Shown here in pieces: positions 22,378 to 33,405 of a stretch of 64,000 nucleotides of DNA. The notes below the pieces were generated by a model. That model saw only the letters and a program-made list of their open reading frames with translations. It searched no databases and was not told where the DNA came from. The translations under genes and the position numbers were made by a program. This stretch comes from Inia geoffrensis. Lineage: Eukaryota; Chordata; Mammalia; Artiodactyla; Iniidae. The stretch is from the NCBI GenBank assembly GCA_036417435.1, contig CM070911.1, positions 1,612,001 through 1,676,000 on the forward strand, given 5' to 3'. How positions within the stretch are numbered: position 1 is the first letter of the stretch; the number at the start of each line of letters is the position of its first letter.

Positions 22378-23536
22378 CTCCTTGGCTCCAGAATTATCAA
22401 AAGCCCCTCCCCCGGGTGGGTGGGGAAAGGCAGGTCCCTCCGCGCAGTCTCCCTGCTGCCCCCGCGAGGCCTCAGGCATGTTCTTAGGGCCCACGGGGGG
22501 TGGGGGGGGGGGAGGCAGGCTCCGCCGGGTGGTCTCGCCTGGCCGTGAGCCCCTTGGCAGGGTCTTGTCCCTGACGATGACCCCAACCCGCCATCGCTCT
22601 ACAGGCCCAGGACGGCACTAACACACCTTGCCCTACAGCTGGGCAAACAAAGGCTCCCGGACACGCCCCTGCACGTCGTCGCCCCTAACCTCTGCCACCA
22701 CCAGGCTGATGTCAGCGTCGTTTGTGTTGGCCCTTCCCGGCACAGGGGCAGCGCTAGGACAGCGTTTCATCCACAGGACCCCGCAGCAGCCCTGCCGGGT
22801 GGCCTCTGCTCTCAGCACTGAGCTCACTGCCCTGTCTCCCTCATTGGCACCATCCCCACCTCCACCCACAGGCGTCTGGGGGCTGGGCTGACTCTGGAGG
22901 AAACGGCAAAGAGCTGCCTGAGACGACGACGTACCCCTTTCCCCAGGGAGGGGCTGGGTAAACAGCGGCCCCGAGGCTGCACCTCAGCCCAGGAGAGCCA
23001 GGCGAGGGTATCAGCTGGTGACATGGCACAGGTGACCCAGCCCTGATCTTCCCGGCTCCCGGGAGGCCCTGCAGCTGGGCCCCGCTCCATCCAGGCTGCC
23101 TGGGGAAAGGCTCCCAGTCTGCAGCCAGGGACCCAGCTCTGTCCCTGAGATGAGAGGCCCTGCGCTCACGTCCCTCGGGAGAAGGGGAGGGCGACGACAC
23201 CGCCCCGCGGGCAGCTCTGAAGATCAAGTGCGTGACAGGCCCTGGCACCTGCTCGGAGAGGGGGCGGCACAGACAGAGGTGCCCACCGGGCCACAAGGAC
23301 GGTGGGGCCGTCGACACCCCAGGCTGGGCCTCTGCTCAGCATGCCGGACTCTATCCGTCCCGGCAGCTAACTCGGCTCCCACTGGCTCCTTCCAAGGGTT
23401 CTCAGACCAGCCGCGACCAGTCCGAGGAGCTCTGAGCGGGACAGCTAAGACAGGATGCAGGAAAGCGGCGGCCAGCTGAACGGAAGTGGTCAGGGGCAGA
23501 GTCTCCAGTCCCCTCCTCTCTGAAAAGCCGGCCATT
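22378..23536. other. GC-rich intergenic sequence, no gene seen
   Basis: It contains a second G-rich run at about 22495-22511. A weak inverted-MIR resemblance exists around 22760-22860. The open frames (up to 158 aa, minus strand) are GC-driven. Confidence 0.45.
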
Positions 23537-23611
23537 CCTCTCCCTCCTCTCTCTCCGCCTCCGGTCTCTCTGCCTCTGTCTCTGTCTCTGTCTCTCTCTC
23601 ACACACACACG
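23537..23611. repeat. (TC)n/(TCTG)n/(CA)n microsatellite
   Basis: A pyrimidine-rich run with TCTCTG units passes directly into a short CA run ending at 23611. Confidence 0.9.
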
Positions 23612-23819
23612 TTTAATAACAGCTGTGTTGCCACCAGCGTCTGGCGTCTTGGCAGGAGGGCCTGGGGTCCTGGCCAGCAGGAGCAGAGGCTGGTTTGACC
23701 ACTCGCGGGCAAGTATTTCCTACCCCCGTTCCCCTTCCCCGCTGGAGTCTTCCTTCCTCAGCGTGTGTAACGCTACCTAGAACTAAAGATGAGCCAAAGG
23801 TGTGGGTGCAAGTAAAATG

Positions 23820-23960
23820 CACATTTCTGAGTAACTGCCACACGTCAGGCACTGCTCTGAGCACCAGCGACGTGGTGGGATTTAATGCTCCCACTTTACA
23901 GACGAGGAACCTGAAGAGCTGCTGAGGCCGCACATCCCTCGAGGAGGAACACAGCCCACC
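23820..23960 (-). mobile_element. MIR SINE fragment
   Basis: 'gccacacgtcaggcactgct', 'ctgagcaccagcgacgtggt', 'gggatttaatgctcccactt' and 'tacagacgaggaacctgaag' track the inverted MIR consensus from 'tgtgccaggcactgttctaagcgc' to 'tttacagatgaggaaactgagg'. Confidence 0.75.
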
Positions 23961-25064
23961 TGGGTGTCCCCACGGCCTCCCACAGGCCTGGCCCCCACCC
24001 CGGGACCCCTGATCCGTGAGCACACTGAGGCCCGGGGACGGGGGCTAGAAGGGGGAGGCCGGCTGGTCAGGACCAACCAACCCGGTAGCTCACAAATTTC
24101 ACTCTTCGGGCCTGAGCCTCTTCCATTTGCAGCCCAAGCCCTTGGGCTGAAATTCCCCTTTCCCGCCCTTTTTCTTGTAACATGAGAAACCCTCCCTTCC
24201 TGTTGCTTCCTCAGCAGGTGTCCCCTGGCGATGGAGAGGCGAGAGGGTGATGGCCCCAGGACGAGGAGCAACTGACGGAAACCAGTGGGTTTCACCATGT
24301 TCAGGCTGAAGCCACCAGCCCCCCTGCACCTGCTTTGTCGTCCTTCTCAGCAGGCGTGTGGGTGCAGAGCTGGCCCGTACGTGGTTCTGGGTCTCGGGGA
24401 GACAGCAGGCGCCCTGACACTCAGAGAAGGCGGCAGCTGCTAAGGACGTAGTGTGAACAAAGTGCTCGGAGAGCCAAGCGGGTAGGAGAGAAAGAGATGG
24501 CTCATCTCCCGTGTGGGCCCCAGGCTCCAAGGACACGCGGGTCCTGGCACCGGAGCCCTAAGGGGACAGTTACGCGAGTACCGGTGCTGAGGTCCCGTTG
24601 GCGGGGCCAGTGGGCAGCAAGAGCAGTAGTGCAGTCAGCGCCTCGGGGTCAGGGGAGCGAAGCCCCTTCCCCGTCCAGGGCACCGCACACGGGTCTGTCT
24701 GCACTGTTCTCCGAGCTCCTCGAGAGTGGGCCTTGGACAGAGGGTGCGCGCCATCCGGGGGGAGCCACGCGGAGGGATTCCGAACAGGAAAGCAGGGACG
24801 GGAGAGGCGCCTCTGGGCTCCAGACCTGAACTCCAATAAGAAGCTGCCATGGGGGTTCCTGGCGGGCTGGAAGGAGAAAGAGCCGTCAAACCAGCAGAAA
24901 CTGGTCTTCTGAGAAGCGCTTAGGGAGTAGGTCAACCCCAAAGGCCTGGGCGGAGAGAGGGAAACAGGGGGAGCAAAGCCCTCAGGGCTAGTGATGGGGC
25001 AGCTCCACCACGGAGGCCTCAGGGAGGAGGTGGGCAGGCGTACGGTAAGGGCCCCGACGGTGTC
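23961..25064. other. GC-rich intergenic sequence, no gene seen
   Basis: No gene or repeat recognised. Several frames over 100 aa on both strands overlap one another and lack domains. Confidence 0.45.
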
Positions 25065-25445
25065 CACAGCCTGATCCCCAGGACTTGTCGAATATGGTCA
25101 CTTCTGCGGCCAAGGAGACTTGGCTGATGGGAGTGAGTAAGGACCTTGAGGTGGGAGAAGAGTCTGGATTACCTGGTACCGTCACGGGGCCCTCACGAAG
25201 GGGAGGCGAGGTGAGGACGGAGGCCAAGGTGAGGGACACAGAGAGGGAGGGAGAAAGATCTGAAGACACGCCTGGCTTTGGAGATGGAGGAAGAGGCCAC
25301 AAGCCAAGGAAGGCGGGAGACGGATTGTGTCCCCTGAGGCTCCAGGAGAAAAGCAGCCCTGCCAACGCCTTGCGTAAGGACCGTGGCCTCCAGACTGTAA
25401 GGCAGCCTGTGTTCACGTGCTGCGGCAGCCGCAGGAAGGTAACAC
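25065..25445 (+). mobile_element. MLT1-type LTR, sense orientation
   Basis: 'ctgatccccaggacttgtcg' at the start, then 'aaggaccttgaggtgggaga', 'gtctggattacctggtacc', 'ctggctttggagatggagga', 'agaggccacaagccaaggaa', 'cagccctgccaacgccttgc', and 'gtgctgcggcagccgcagga' at the end. All blocks occur in MLT1 order, and the sequence is the near-mirror of the antisense copy at 1458-1905. The longest open frame in the window (25085-26008) begins inside this LTR, which argues against it being a gene. Confidence 0.7.
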
Positions 25446-26456
25446 CGAGGGGTCGCAAGCACGCTGCTGGGGGCTGTGCCCTGAGGCTGAAGCACGCAGA
25501 CGTGGAAACCCCGCAGCAAGGAGCCAGCACTGCAACAGCGCTCCTGGCAGCGCCCCCTCATAGGGCTCCCGGCTGCTGGCTGCGATCAGAAGCCCAAGGC
25601 CGGGAGGGCCGAGGCTCAGGTGCAGAGCAGGTGGACAAGGGGGCAAGGGTGGGACAGATGGAGCTGGCCGGCTGCACAGAGAAGAGGCGCCAGCATGCAG
25701 AGGGCAGAGTGGGGGACCCACGTGGTCCAGGGGCAGCCTCCGCCTGGAGGCTGTCTGGGCTCAGACTGACCGTGCTGCTCCTTGAATGTGGGGTTAAGCG
25801 TTTAGCCTTTCCTCTCTCAGCAGTGGGACAGCCGTGCACCCTCTCCAGAGTGGGGGTCGATGCTCCACCTTGGGGACGCTGCAGGGAGACCCAGGAATTC
25901 CAGGAGCACCACTTCTACACCACCTCTCCACGTCCAGCTGGCGTCCTTTCTCACCCAGGGAGTGGTGAGACGGGGAACAGGCCTTTCAGTATTTCCCATA
26001 ATAAGTAGACTCTAAGGCAGCCCCAGGAATCAATGGGCATTTCTTGCAAAGCCATTAGCTATTAGATTTGAGAGCTGAGGGTGGACACGGGGCGTGTCTG
26101 CGGACAGGCAAAGCCAAGGGCACACTCTGAAGCCCCAAAGAGAGGACAGCAGAGCCCGGGACACTGCCTCAGCCACGCTTGGATCCCCAGAGAGGTGCGA
26201 CCCACCAACTCGTCAACACCAGGAGCGCAGCCCCACGAGGGCAGGAGGGATGAAGGGCTCTTCCAGCCACGGTTCCTGTAAGACCAGAGGACCCGCGCCC
26301 TAAGCTCTTCTCCACTGGTGGCGTGACCTCTGGCCCTTCTCCAAGCCTCCCTCAGCACGCCAAGCTCAGTCCCCCTCCCCACAAGAGGACAAAGGGCAAG
26401 ATGGGGCTTCTCAAGGCTGAGGAGCTAGAAACACAGGTAATGATTCAATGGGAAAT
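25446..26456. other. GC-rich intergenic sequence, no gene seen
   Basis: Contains a possible CTCF site (listed separately). A donor-like 'cacaggtaatg' occurs at 26434 after a pyrimidine-rich stretch, but it is not convincing as an exon. Confidence 0.4.
25545..25563 (-). promoter_or_regulatory. CTCF-like motif
   Basis: On the minus strand the bases read 'tatgagggggcgctgccag'. The AGGGGGCGCT core is the best-conserved part of the CTCF motif, but the upstream half of the motif fits poorly. Sequence match only. Confidence 0.3.
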
Positions 26457-26550
26457 CACATACACATGCGCACGTGTGCACGCGCTTATGCACACACACA
26501 CACACACACACACACACGCTCAAGCACACACACACTGGCACACACAGCCC
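26457..26550. repeat. (CA)n and alternating purine-pyrimidine tract
   Basis: 26461-26485 alternates strictly between pyrimidine and purine ('tacacatgcgcacgtgtgca' and onward). After one break it continues into a pure CA run at 26491-26517 and a second CA stretch to about 26546. Tracts of this kind favour left-handed Z-DNA. Confidence 0.9.
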
Positions 26551-26865
26551 CAGGCTGCGTGTCTTCCTCCCCCGCGTCCTTCTCCCACCCCTTCCACTGC
26601 GGGCATCCCTATCAATTACTTATGTTCACAGATGTGCTCTCAGTAATCTCACCCTTTACTTGTCACGCTGGGAGAATGGTTAAACGACCCCAGGCAGCTT
26701 GGCAGGAAATGGGGAGATGCTTTGAGAACAACCTCATTTGCATCACGCAGAGTGCATCCCTGTGTCATCGCAGAAGATTAAAGTTTGCCTCTCTCTGTTT
26801 CTGCTCCCCAATTCAGACATCTGACCAGGCACCCGCTCTTACAGGGAGGAAAAGAACTACATCAG
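26551..26865. other. Unique sequence, no gene seen
   Basis: Contains an octamer-like 'atttgcat' near 26738 and is moderately AT-rich. No gene or repeat recognised. Confidence 0.4.
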
Positions 26866-26918
26866 CAGTCTCCTCCCTCTCCTCTCCTCTCCTCTCTCTC
26901 TCGCTCTCTGTCTCTCTC

Positions 26919-26954
<36 letters not shown>

Positions 26955-26982
26955 CCTCTCTCTCTCTCTTTCTCTCTCCCCT
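26866..26982. repeat. (CT)n microsatellite, about 115 bp
   Basis: Near-continuous CT dinucleotides with CCTCT, CCCT and single G interruptions. The polypurine strand could form triplex DNA. Open frames here are pure translation artefacts (Ser/Leu on one strand, Arg/Glu on the other). Confidence 0.95.
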
Positions 26983-27814
26983 TCTTGCCCAAATATTCTT
27001 TGACTGCATAATTGAAACCGAGGGAACAAAAATGCACAAAAGCAAGTGGCACAGATGTTTCCATCACAGGTACCTCAAATAACTCCAAAGGGCCCTAACC
27101 GAGTAGCGCCTGTGCATAGATTTCATGCCTGGTTCTCTGAGAATTAGCATTGGAAGTCATCGCTGTGAACGCAGGGAGCTGGATGAGTTTCAATCCAGCA
27201 CAGAAACCAGCCGCTTCTGTTGCTGGCTGTCAGCTGCAGTCACATCACTGCAGATCTCTTTTGCAAGACCAGCAGAAGCCAGCGTGTCATTTTTGACATA
27301 GCTGCTTGTCCCTTTTCACCGCTCAGCTGACAGCACGCCTAGCGCCTGCCTGTTGCTCTGTACTGAACAGACCCAGGTGCCCAGGCTTGAAGCTCTGGGG
27401 CTTCCCTGGAAGATGTCAGCTCAGCTCTGTGTCTTGGGCGGCGGAGCTGCTGGACCAATTGATCTGCCTGCCAGCTGCACCAGGCGTCCAGGACAGGGAT
27501 GGCCGCGAACATCCGCGGAAATCTGATGCATCTTTCAAAGGACAGTCACACCATTCTGGGAAGAAGGCGGGTGATGAGGGGGGCGTGGCCTCGCCAACAC
27601 TGAGCTTATGTCCTACCGGGATGCCACTCATCCCTCCTTATCCCTGGAATAGCAGTCGTACCTGGGGAGCCTGAAACAGAGTTGCCATGGCTGGTACCTC
27701 CTGCTGCACTGTTTTTCACCCTTGCTATGTATTTTCAGATTCTAACTTATTTATCATCTTTAATCGTGTGGAGAAAACATCAGCACAGAGGGAGGAAAAA
27801 CACTCGCAGACTCA
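26983..27814. other. Unique sequence, no gene seen
   Basis: 27110-27320 has mixed composition without repeat character and could be conserved non-coding DNA. No exon signals convince. Confidence 0.4.
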
Positions 27815-27925
27815 GAATCTGATCAAGGATTGAGTCTGCTGCTGACTAGCTGTGTGGCCTCAGGCACGTGGTTTGGCGTCTCTGAGCCTCGGTACCTCCA
27901 TCTGCACGGTTGAGGCAGTGCCTCT
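27815..27925 (+). mobile_element. MIR SINE fragment
   Basis: 'gctgctgactagctgtgtgg', 'cctcaggcacgtggtttggc' and 'gtctctgagcctcggtacct' match the MIR core (ACTAGCTGTGTGACCTTGGG, CTCTCTGTGCCTCAGTTTCC) with few changes. Confidence 0.8.
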
Positions 27926-30469
27926 CCCTCCCCAGCCTCATAGCGTCAGTGCTCTGGGGCCTGTGCAGAGGACATGCATTTCAGGAGCAGGACATTTGCT
28001 GCTGCAGCCTCCCCTCCCCTTTTCTCCACTCCTGGGAGGTTCACGGTGCTGCCTTTTGCCCGGGCCCAGCTTGGGGAAGGTGCTGCTTGGGGATCGCTGT
28101 GCCTCGCGCTCTGCCTGTGCCCCTCCCTGTGCCCCTCAGGGTGGCCAGGGAAGCAGCACCTTATCTCCACCTGCAGGCGCAGCTCACGCAGCTCACAGAG
28201 AAGCCGTGACGGCAGGCCTGGCTGGGGCTCCCTAGGCCCACGGCCCCGCCCCCACCCCGCCCGCTCTCTGCCCACAAGGCTGACCACACGGACCGCGGCG
28301 GCGGTGGGCTTCCTTGTTCTCTGACTTCTCCTTGGGTCTGACCAGAGAGGAGCCCTGGCAGGAGAACGTGGGGAGAGAGGGGGTAGGGAGCGGGTCTTTG
28401 TCCCTTGGATGCATCCCTGCGAGGTCTCCATGGACACCGTCGCCCGGCCAGAGGCAGCCTTCCCTGTGAGACCCTCGGCTTTGACACCTGCTCCTTCCTG
28501 TGGTCCCTCCAGGCCCAGAAGTGCTAACCGAGTGCCTCGACCAGCCCTGCGGTAGGTCAACCACTGTCGCCTGCATTCCCCAACACCCTTCTATATGGTC
28601 CTTGGTTAAACGTTCCCTAATGTCTGTGTGTCGTCTGTGTCCCGTCGGCCCCGAGGGACACAAGGAAGGGGCTGGGCCCCTGCTGGCCAGGGGACACTCA
28701 GGGACTGTGCCACCCCTCCAAGGACATCCATGCCACCAGGAGGGCAGTGAAGGGGTCGACCGCGTGTCAGAGGAGAAACAGAGCCTGGGGCTCAACACTG
28801 TGAACAGCCCTGGCAAAGCCGGGAGCACCTAACCTTTCCCATCCCAGATGCACCTCCCATCTCATCTGTCCCTGCATCTTCTCGCGGCCGCACCCGCTCC
28901 CCAGGCCTGCTCGGGGAGGGACAGCACGCTCAGCACCCCGAGTCCACTTCTGCGTCCTGCTTCCTGTGGCGTCGGCTGAAGGGTGGGCTCCACGGCCGGC
29001 CCTCGGGGCCCCGTCCCTCCTGCTGTTTCCTGAGCTGCAGCGTCCAGCCTGCACCCAGCTGCTGCCTTTAGAGGGACTGGACGGCCTCCTTCCTGAGCAG
29101 AGCCTCTGGGACCTGCTGCCCATCTCCCTGGTGGGAGCAGTGCCCGAGCCTGCACAGAGAGGCCTGCACGTGTCCGGGGGCCCCTGACCCTCCGCTCCAG
29201 GGTGGGGACCTGCTTGCCTTGCAGGTGTTTCAAATCAGCCATGAAGCAGAGACGAATGGGGTTTGCCATGGATTTCCTCTCTCGGCTGGGAGCAGCTGTG
29301 CGTCTCCCCAAGGCCTGATAGAGATGTTTAACTAGAATTTGGGAGCAGCAAGAGAGAGGTTGCTGAAAGATGACTCCTGTCCTGTGATTTTAGTTAATGA
29401 AAAGAGGCTGATGGGTCAACAGGGAAGGAAATGGGCAGGGCTGACCCCACTTCAGCATGGATGCCCTGTTCTCGCTGAGGCCTCCCGGCCTTTAATCCAT
29501 ACACAGGAGCCCCAGCAAAGGGGGTTTCCCTCCCAGCAAATGGCTACCTGCTCCTCCAGGGAGATGGGAGGAAGAGAGTCTGTATCTAATAACGACTGAA
29601 AAGAGCTTCCAGGTTGTGCACTGGAATTCCCTGAGGGGACCCCCGCCACAGACACAGGGCACGGGCGTCAGTAAGGGGGTTGGCACTGGATGGGACACCG
29701 AGACCTTCTCCTGGGCTGAGCTGTCTACACAGTTCAGTGAGCTTTGTACTCTCCCCTGGGACAAAGAAAGACTGTGTTTTTGACAGAAGGGGTCTTATAA
29801 CCTAAGTGAGCCCTGTACCTTCAAGCCAACCTCTCCATGGGCTCCTGACAGCCAGCCTAAAAGCACGCACCCCCACAAACAATAGCCGTTGCCTGATCCC
29901 CGTAAACCAAAGACTATCGCCTATCACCAGCATCGCCACCATCCTTCAGCTCAGACGTCAGCGTCTGTGTGAGCAACCGCAGTGCTTACCTGCCTCCCCC
30001 ATGTGTCCATGGTCCCCGCCAGATGAGGAGGTACAGACCTGGCACTGTGACCACCCCCCGCTCCCAGTCTGCCCCTCTCAACCCAGCTCTGCTCACCCAG
30101 CGGGGTGTGTACCTCCCGGGCTAATGGCCCCTCTCAGGGCCAGGCAGGGGTCAGCACCCCTCGTCCTGGCCGGGCTCTGGGGATCTCTTCCAACAGCGCC
30201 TCCGATACGCCAGGCCCGGCGTTTCCACACCTGGGCTCCCCACTGCCCCACTGTGGCCTCCATCGGGCTGCTCGGGAAGCCCGGGAGTCCCACGTCCTGA
30301 CCCCGGTGGGTGGACCACTGAGCCCCCTGCGCCTACCCCTACTCACTACCTCCCTACCTGCTTCTTGTCTGAGTCTCCCAGCCTCGCTCGGGACGGCCAC
30401 CCAGAGCCCAGCTGGTGTCCCTCCACCGGCCTCCATCCTCCACGGCTGGCTCTCCACACGGTCAAGCGC
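27926..30469. other. GC-rich intergenic sequence, no gene seen
   Basis: Multiple overlapping frames up to 204 aa (27946-28560, minus) with no domain, coded in all frames by GC-rich DNA. A donor-like 'gaggcag' then 'gtaagcact' on the minus strand around 29980-29993 lacks a paired acceptor. 29320-29420 is AT-richer and unremarkable. Confidence 0.45.
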
Positions 30470-31190
30470 CCAGAGGCCCCCTGTCCCTCTGAATCAAGGA
30501 CCAAGTCTTTGCAATGGACATGGGCTCCATGACCTCCCCTGGACGCTGCTCTGACTTTGGCCCCCAGCCTCTAGCTTTCTCCAGCCTGCTGGTCACTCTT
30601 TGAACATACACCCCATCCCTGCTAACAGGTCTCCTCAACTCCTCCCCAGGGGCCCTCCCCTCGTTCCCGAATCGCACCTGGCTCAGGTGGGGCGCCACAG
30701 AGGGCTCACCCCGTCTGGCCAGCATGACACTGAATCCTGCTGAGCCCCGTGCCTCCAAACCCCGCCCCACCTTCTCTTCTCATTTCCGTGAAGTGTAACT
30801 TTGAATGTCACGGAACTAACCTAAGTGTCATGTCTGTTGGTCATTGTCTCACTGCACTGTAAGTGCTTGAAGAGTGGGAAGCCTGTCCTTATGTTTTTGT
30901 TTTGTTTTGTTTGTTTTTTGCGGTACGCGTGCCTCTCACTGCTGTGGCCTCTCCCGCTGCAGAGCACAGGCTCGGGACGCGCAGGCTCAGCGGCCATGGC
31001 TCACGGGCCCAGCCGCTCCACGGCATGTGGGATCTTCCCGGACCGGGGCACGAACCCGCATCCCCTGCATCGGCAGGCGGACTCCCAACCACGGCGCCAC
31101 CAGGGAAGCCTGTCCTTATGTTTTTGAAGCTTATGATCTGCAACCACCAAGCACCTTGCGTGAAGTGCTCCATGGATGCTTGTTTGAGGT
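30470..31190 (+). mobile_element. L2 LINE 3' end, split by a SINE
   Basis: The left part (30470-30899) has 'gaatcaaggaccaagtcttt', 'ctccatgacctcccctggac', 'ccagcctctagctttctcca' and 'cactgtaagtgcttgaagag', which follows the L2 3' region. After the SINE (30900-31110) and its duplicated target, the L2 resumes with 'caccaagcaccttgcgtgaa' and 'gtgctccatggatgcttg', equivalent to 'cacagtgcctggcac...gtgctcaataaatgtttg'. Confidence 0.65.
30900..31110 (-). mobile_element. CHR-type tRNA-derived SINE (cetacean)
   Basis: The element is inverted: its A-rich tail appears as T-rich sequence (30900-30926) and the head ends 'ccaccagggaagcc' at 31110. Pol III box B appears in complement as 'gcacgaacccgc' near 31047-31058 and box A lies near 31085-31105. 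The body carries the CHR-specific 'gcgcaggctcagcggccatg'. Flanking direct repeats 'tgtccttatgttttt' (30884-30898 and 31111-31125) are target-site duplications. Not a functional tRNA gene. Confidence 0.93.
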
Positions 31191-33284
31191 CAGATGATGA
31201 CCTGCTGGGCCCAGCCCCTCCCAAGAACAGGAGAGATAAAAATGGGACGAGAGTTGCCGTTTCCGGGCGCTGAGTTTGGAGGCGGCCTGTTTGCAGCTGC
31301 ACCTCAGTGTTCACGTGTGGGCTCAGCACCACCCTGACTATCTGAGCCCCAGAGGAGAAGGACCCCAGCTCAGACGGCGGCCCTTGGAGGAGGTGTCTGA
31401 GGACGCACGCACAGCTCTTCCGTGAGGCCGACGGGCTGGGCCACGCCGCGGTGTCTGACGCACCTGCCACTGGACCACACGTCTGGTCACCAGCTGGATC
31501 TCTTGGGTCCTGCAGTAGTAAGAACTTGAATTCAACCGAGTTGCCTTTCTCAAATTAGAAAAATAAAATAGTTAAAGGAATGAATTACTGCTACTTGGTT
31601 GTCACCTACTTGGTGGTGGTCGACACCTACAGCTTTGGGGCTGGGGGTCCAGTGTCAATCATCTCACGGCACAGCCTTGCAGGGGAGACCCTCGTGATCC
31701 CATGTTCCCCAATGGGCTGCTCTTATTGCCCCAAAGACAGCCTGGAATTGGGGAGCTGGAGAAGGCACCGCGATGTTGCCTTTGGGAATCGTTTGCAGCC
31801 TGGGTGCTTCTCTCAGGAACCAAGGGGAAGGTCTGGGGGAGTCCTCTCGAGGGGAGACGCCAACTTCTGGTTGAATCAGGCCTGAGCCGGAGGCCGGGGC
31901 GAGGCCAGCCCTGGAGCAGGGAGGGTGAAGAGGATCTGGGATGCGCGCGGTGACACGGTGTCGGCAGGAGGGCCCGTCAGGATAAGAGGCACAGTCTGAG
32001 AGGACGTCGCTTCCCCGTAGAATTTATGAAGGATTTGTTAAATGTCACCCTGTCACCTCTGTGCTAAGGAGAACCAAGAAAATGGGCTTGAGGGCAGCAG
32101 CAGGGCCTCGCAGGGCAGCAGGTGGAGGCCGTGAGGGAGGCCAGTGGGCACGGTGGGGGCGGCACGGCCTCCGATCACCTCTTTCCTTCTCCCCAGTTTC
32201 CTTAGCCTGCCAGCCTGCTGTTGTTGCGTTTTGTCTGTGTTTCACCATGAAAGTGGTGTCTGACAGTTCCTTCTGCCCTGTCACCCCGACCTCATCTAAG
32301 GCCAGGCCGCCTGCCCCACACACCCCAGCCTCCTTCCCGACCGAGATGGCGCTGCCATAAAGCATCCTTGCAGCTTTGACCATCTTGGTGACAGAAGTGT
32401 GACACGTCTCACACTGCTGGTCACCACCTAGCAGCTGCTCTGGTCCTACAGCGTCTCCCTCTGCAGTGAAATCTCTGATGTGAAAGCCACCCCAAGCCAC
32501 GTAGCCGAGAAGAGAATCCAAGGCTCTCCGCTCTGTCGTGTTTATTACGAACCTCAGGGACTCTGCAAGTTAACGTAGTTGCAAAAGTTTCCGGGGCTGA
32601 GCTGCCATCTGAACGCACAGTTGCCCTGACCCACACACAGAACAAAGACCATTCACACTTTATCCTTCGAGGGGGACTGAGCCCGGAGGCCCCACCAGGC
32701 CCGGCCCCTCCCCTCCGCTCAGCTCTGGGACACAGACGCCATGGCCACGTGCCCGCCCTCGGCCCCAGCGCCCTGGACGGCAGCCCCAGCGGGAGCTGAA
32801 GACAAGGGTGTGTGAAAGCCGCTCGGCTTCCAGAGAGGGGCTTCAAGGAGCATCATGGGGGCCTTCACAACCCACCACCAGCTTTGTGTCATTGTGTTTC
32901 CAACTGTCCAGAGATGTTAGTTTGTCTTCAGTGGTACGTGATATTAATTAAATAGCAAATCTGACCTAAGGACCAAACAAGCTGCGGAACTCATCTAACC
33001 ACTGCCCATGGCCAGGATCCAGCCTCTTTGTTGCCAAAGACCTATTTCTGCTACTAGTAGCGAGGAATATTAAAAGTACCCGTTGTACCTGGGGTGAGAG
33101 CTAGGCATCCCGTGTGAGCAACCCTAACCATGTATAACCACGCGTGGCCGAGTGTCCACAGGGCTTGGCGCTGAAATGTTCACTGCTCCTTGATAGAGAC
33201 CTGGAAACGTCTCTTCCAGGTGCCCCTTTGAAAGTCCCCCCAGTTGTAACCCAACCGCAGGTCCTTACACCTGGGGATGGCAAG
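31191..33284. other. Intergenic sequence, no gene seen
   Basis: GC-rich with frames on both strands. 32190-32210 has a good acceptor-like run ('tttccttctccccag'), without a convincing donor. 32920-33080 is AT-rich. Confidence 0.45.
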
Positions 33285-33405
33285 TCTGTCTCTTGCTCTG
33301 GAATACGAGCTTCTAGAAGGCATAGGCTGGGCCTCATCATTCATTTTCGCCCAACTGCCCAGCTCGGGCAGGACTCAGGAGATAATCGCTCGGGCACTGA
33401 AGGCA
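33285..33405 (+). mobile_element. L2 3' tail fragment
   Basis: 'gctctggaatacgagcttct', 'agaaggcataggctgggcct' and 'catcattcattttcgcccaa' follow the L2 stretch 'ctagaatgtaagctcc...gggcagggactttgtct...ttcactgctgtatcccca'. Confidence 0.5.

Noticed and set aside
22337..22621. Poly-glycine frames
   Set aside because: Produced by the G run, with three similar frames.
25085..26008. Longest open frame in the window, 307 codons, plus strand
   Set aside because: Its first third is the MLT1 LTR, translated. The remainder is GC-rich with no domain, no splice context and opposing frames on the other strand.
26813..27088. Arg/Glu-rich minus frame and Ser/Leu-rich plus frame
   Set aside because: Both are translations of the CT microsatellite.
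30900..31110. tRNA gene signature (box A and box B)
   Set aside because: The promoter boxes belong to the CHR SINE; there is no tRNA cloverleaf outside it. The same holds for 34275-34417 and 61733-61943.
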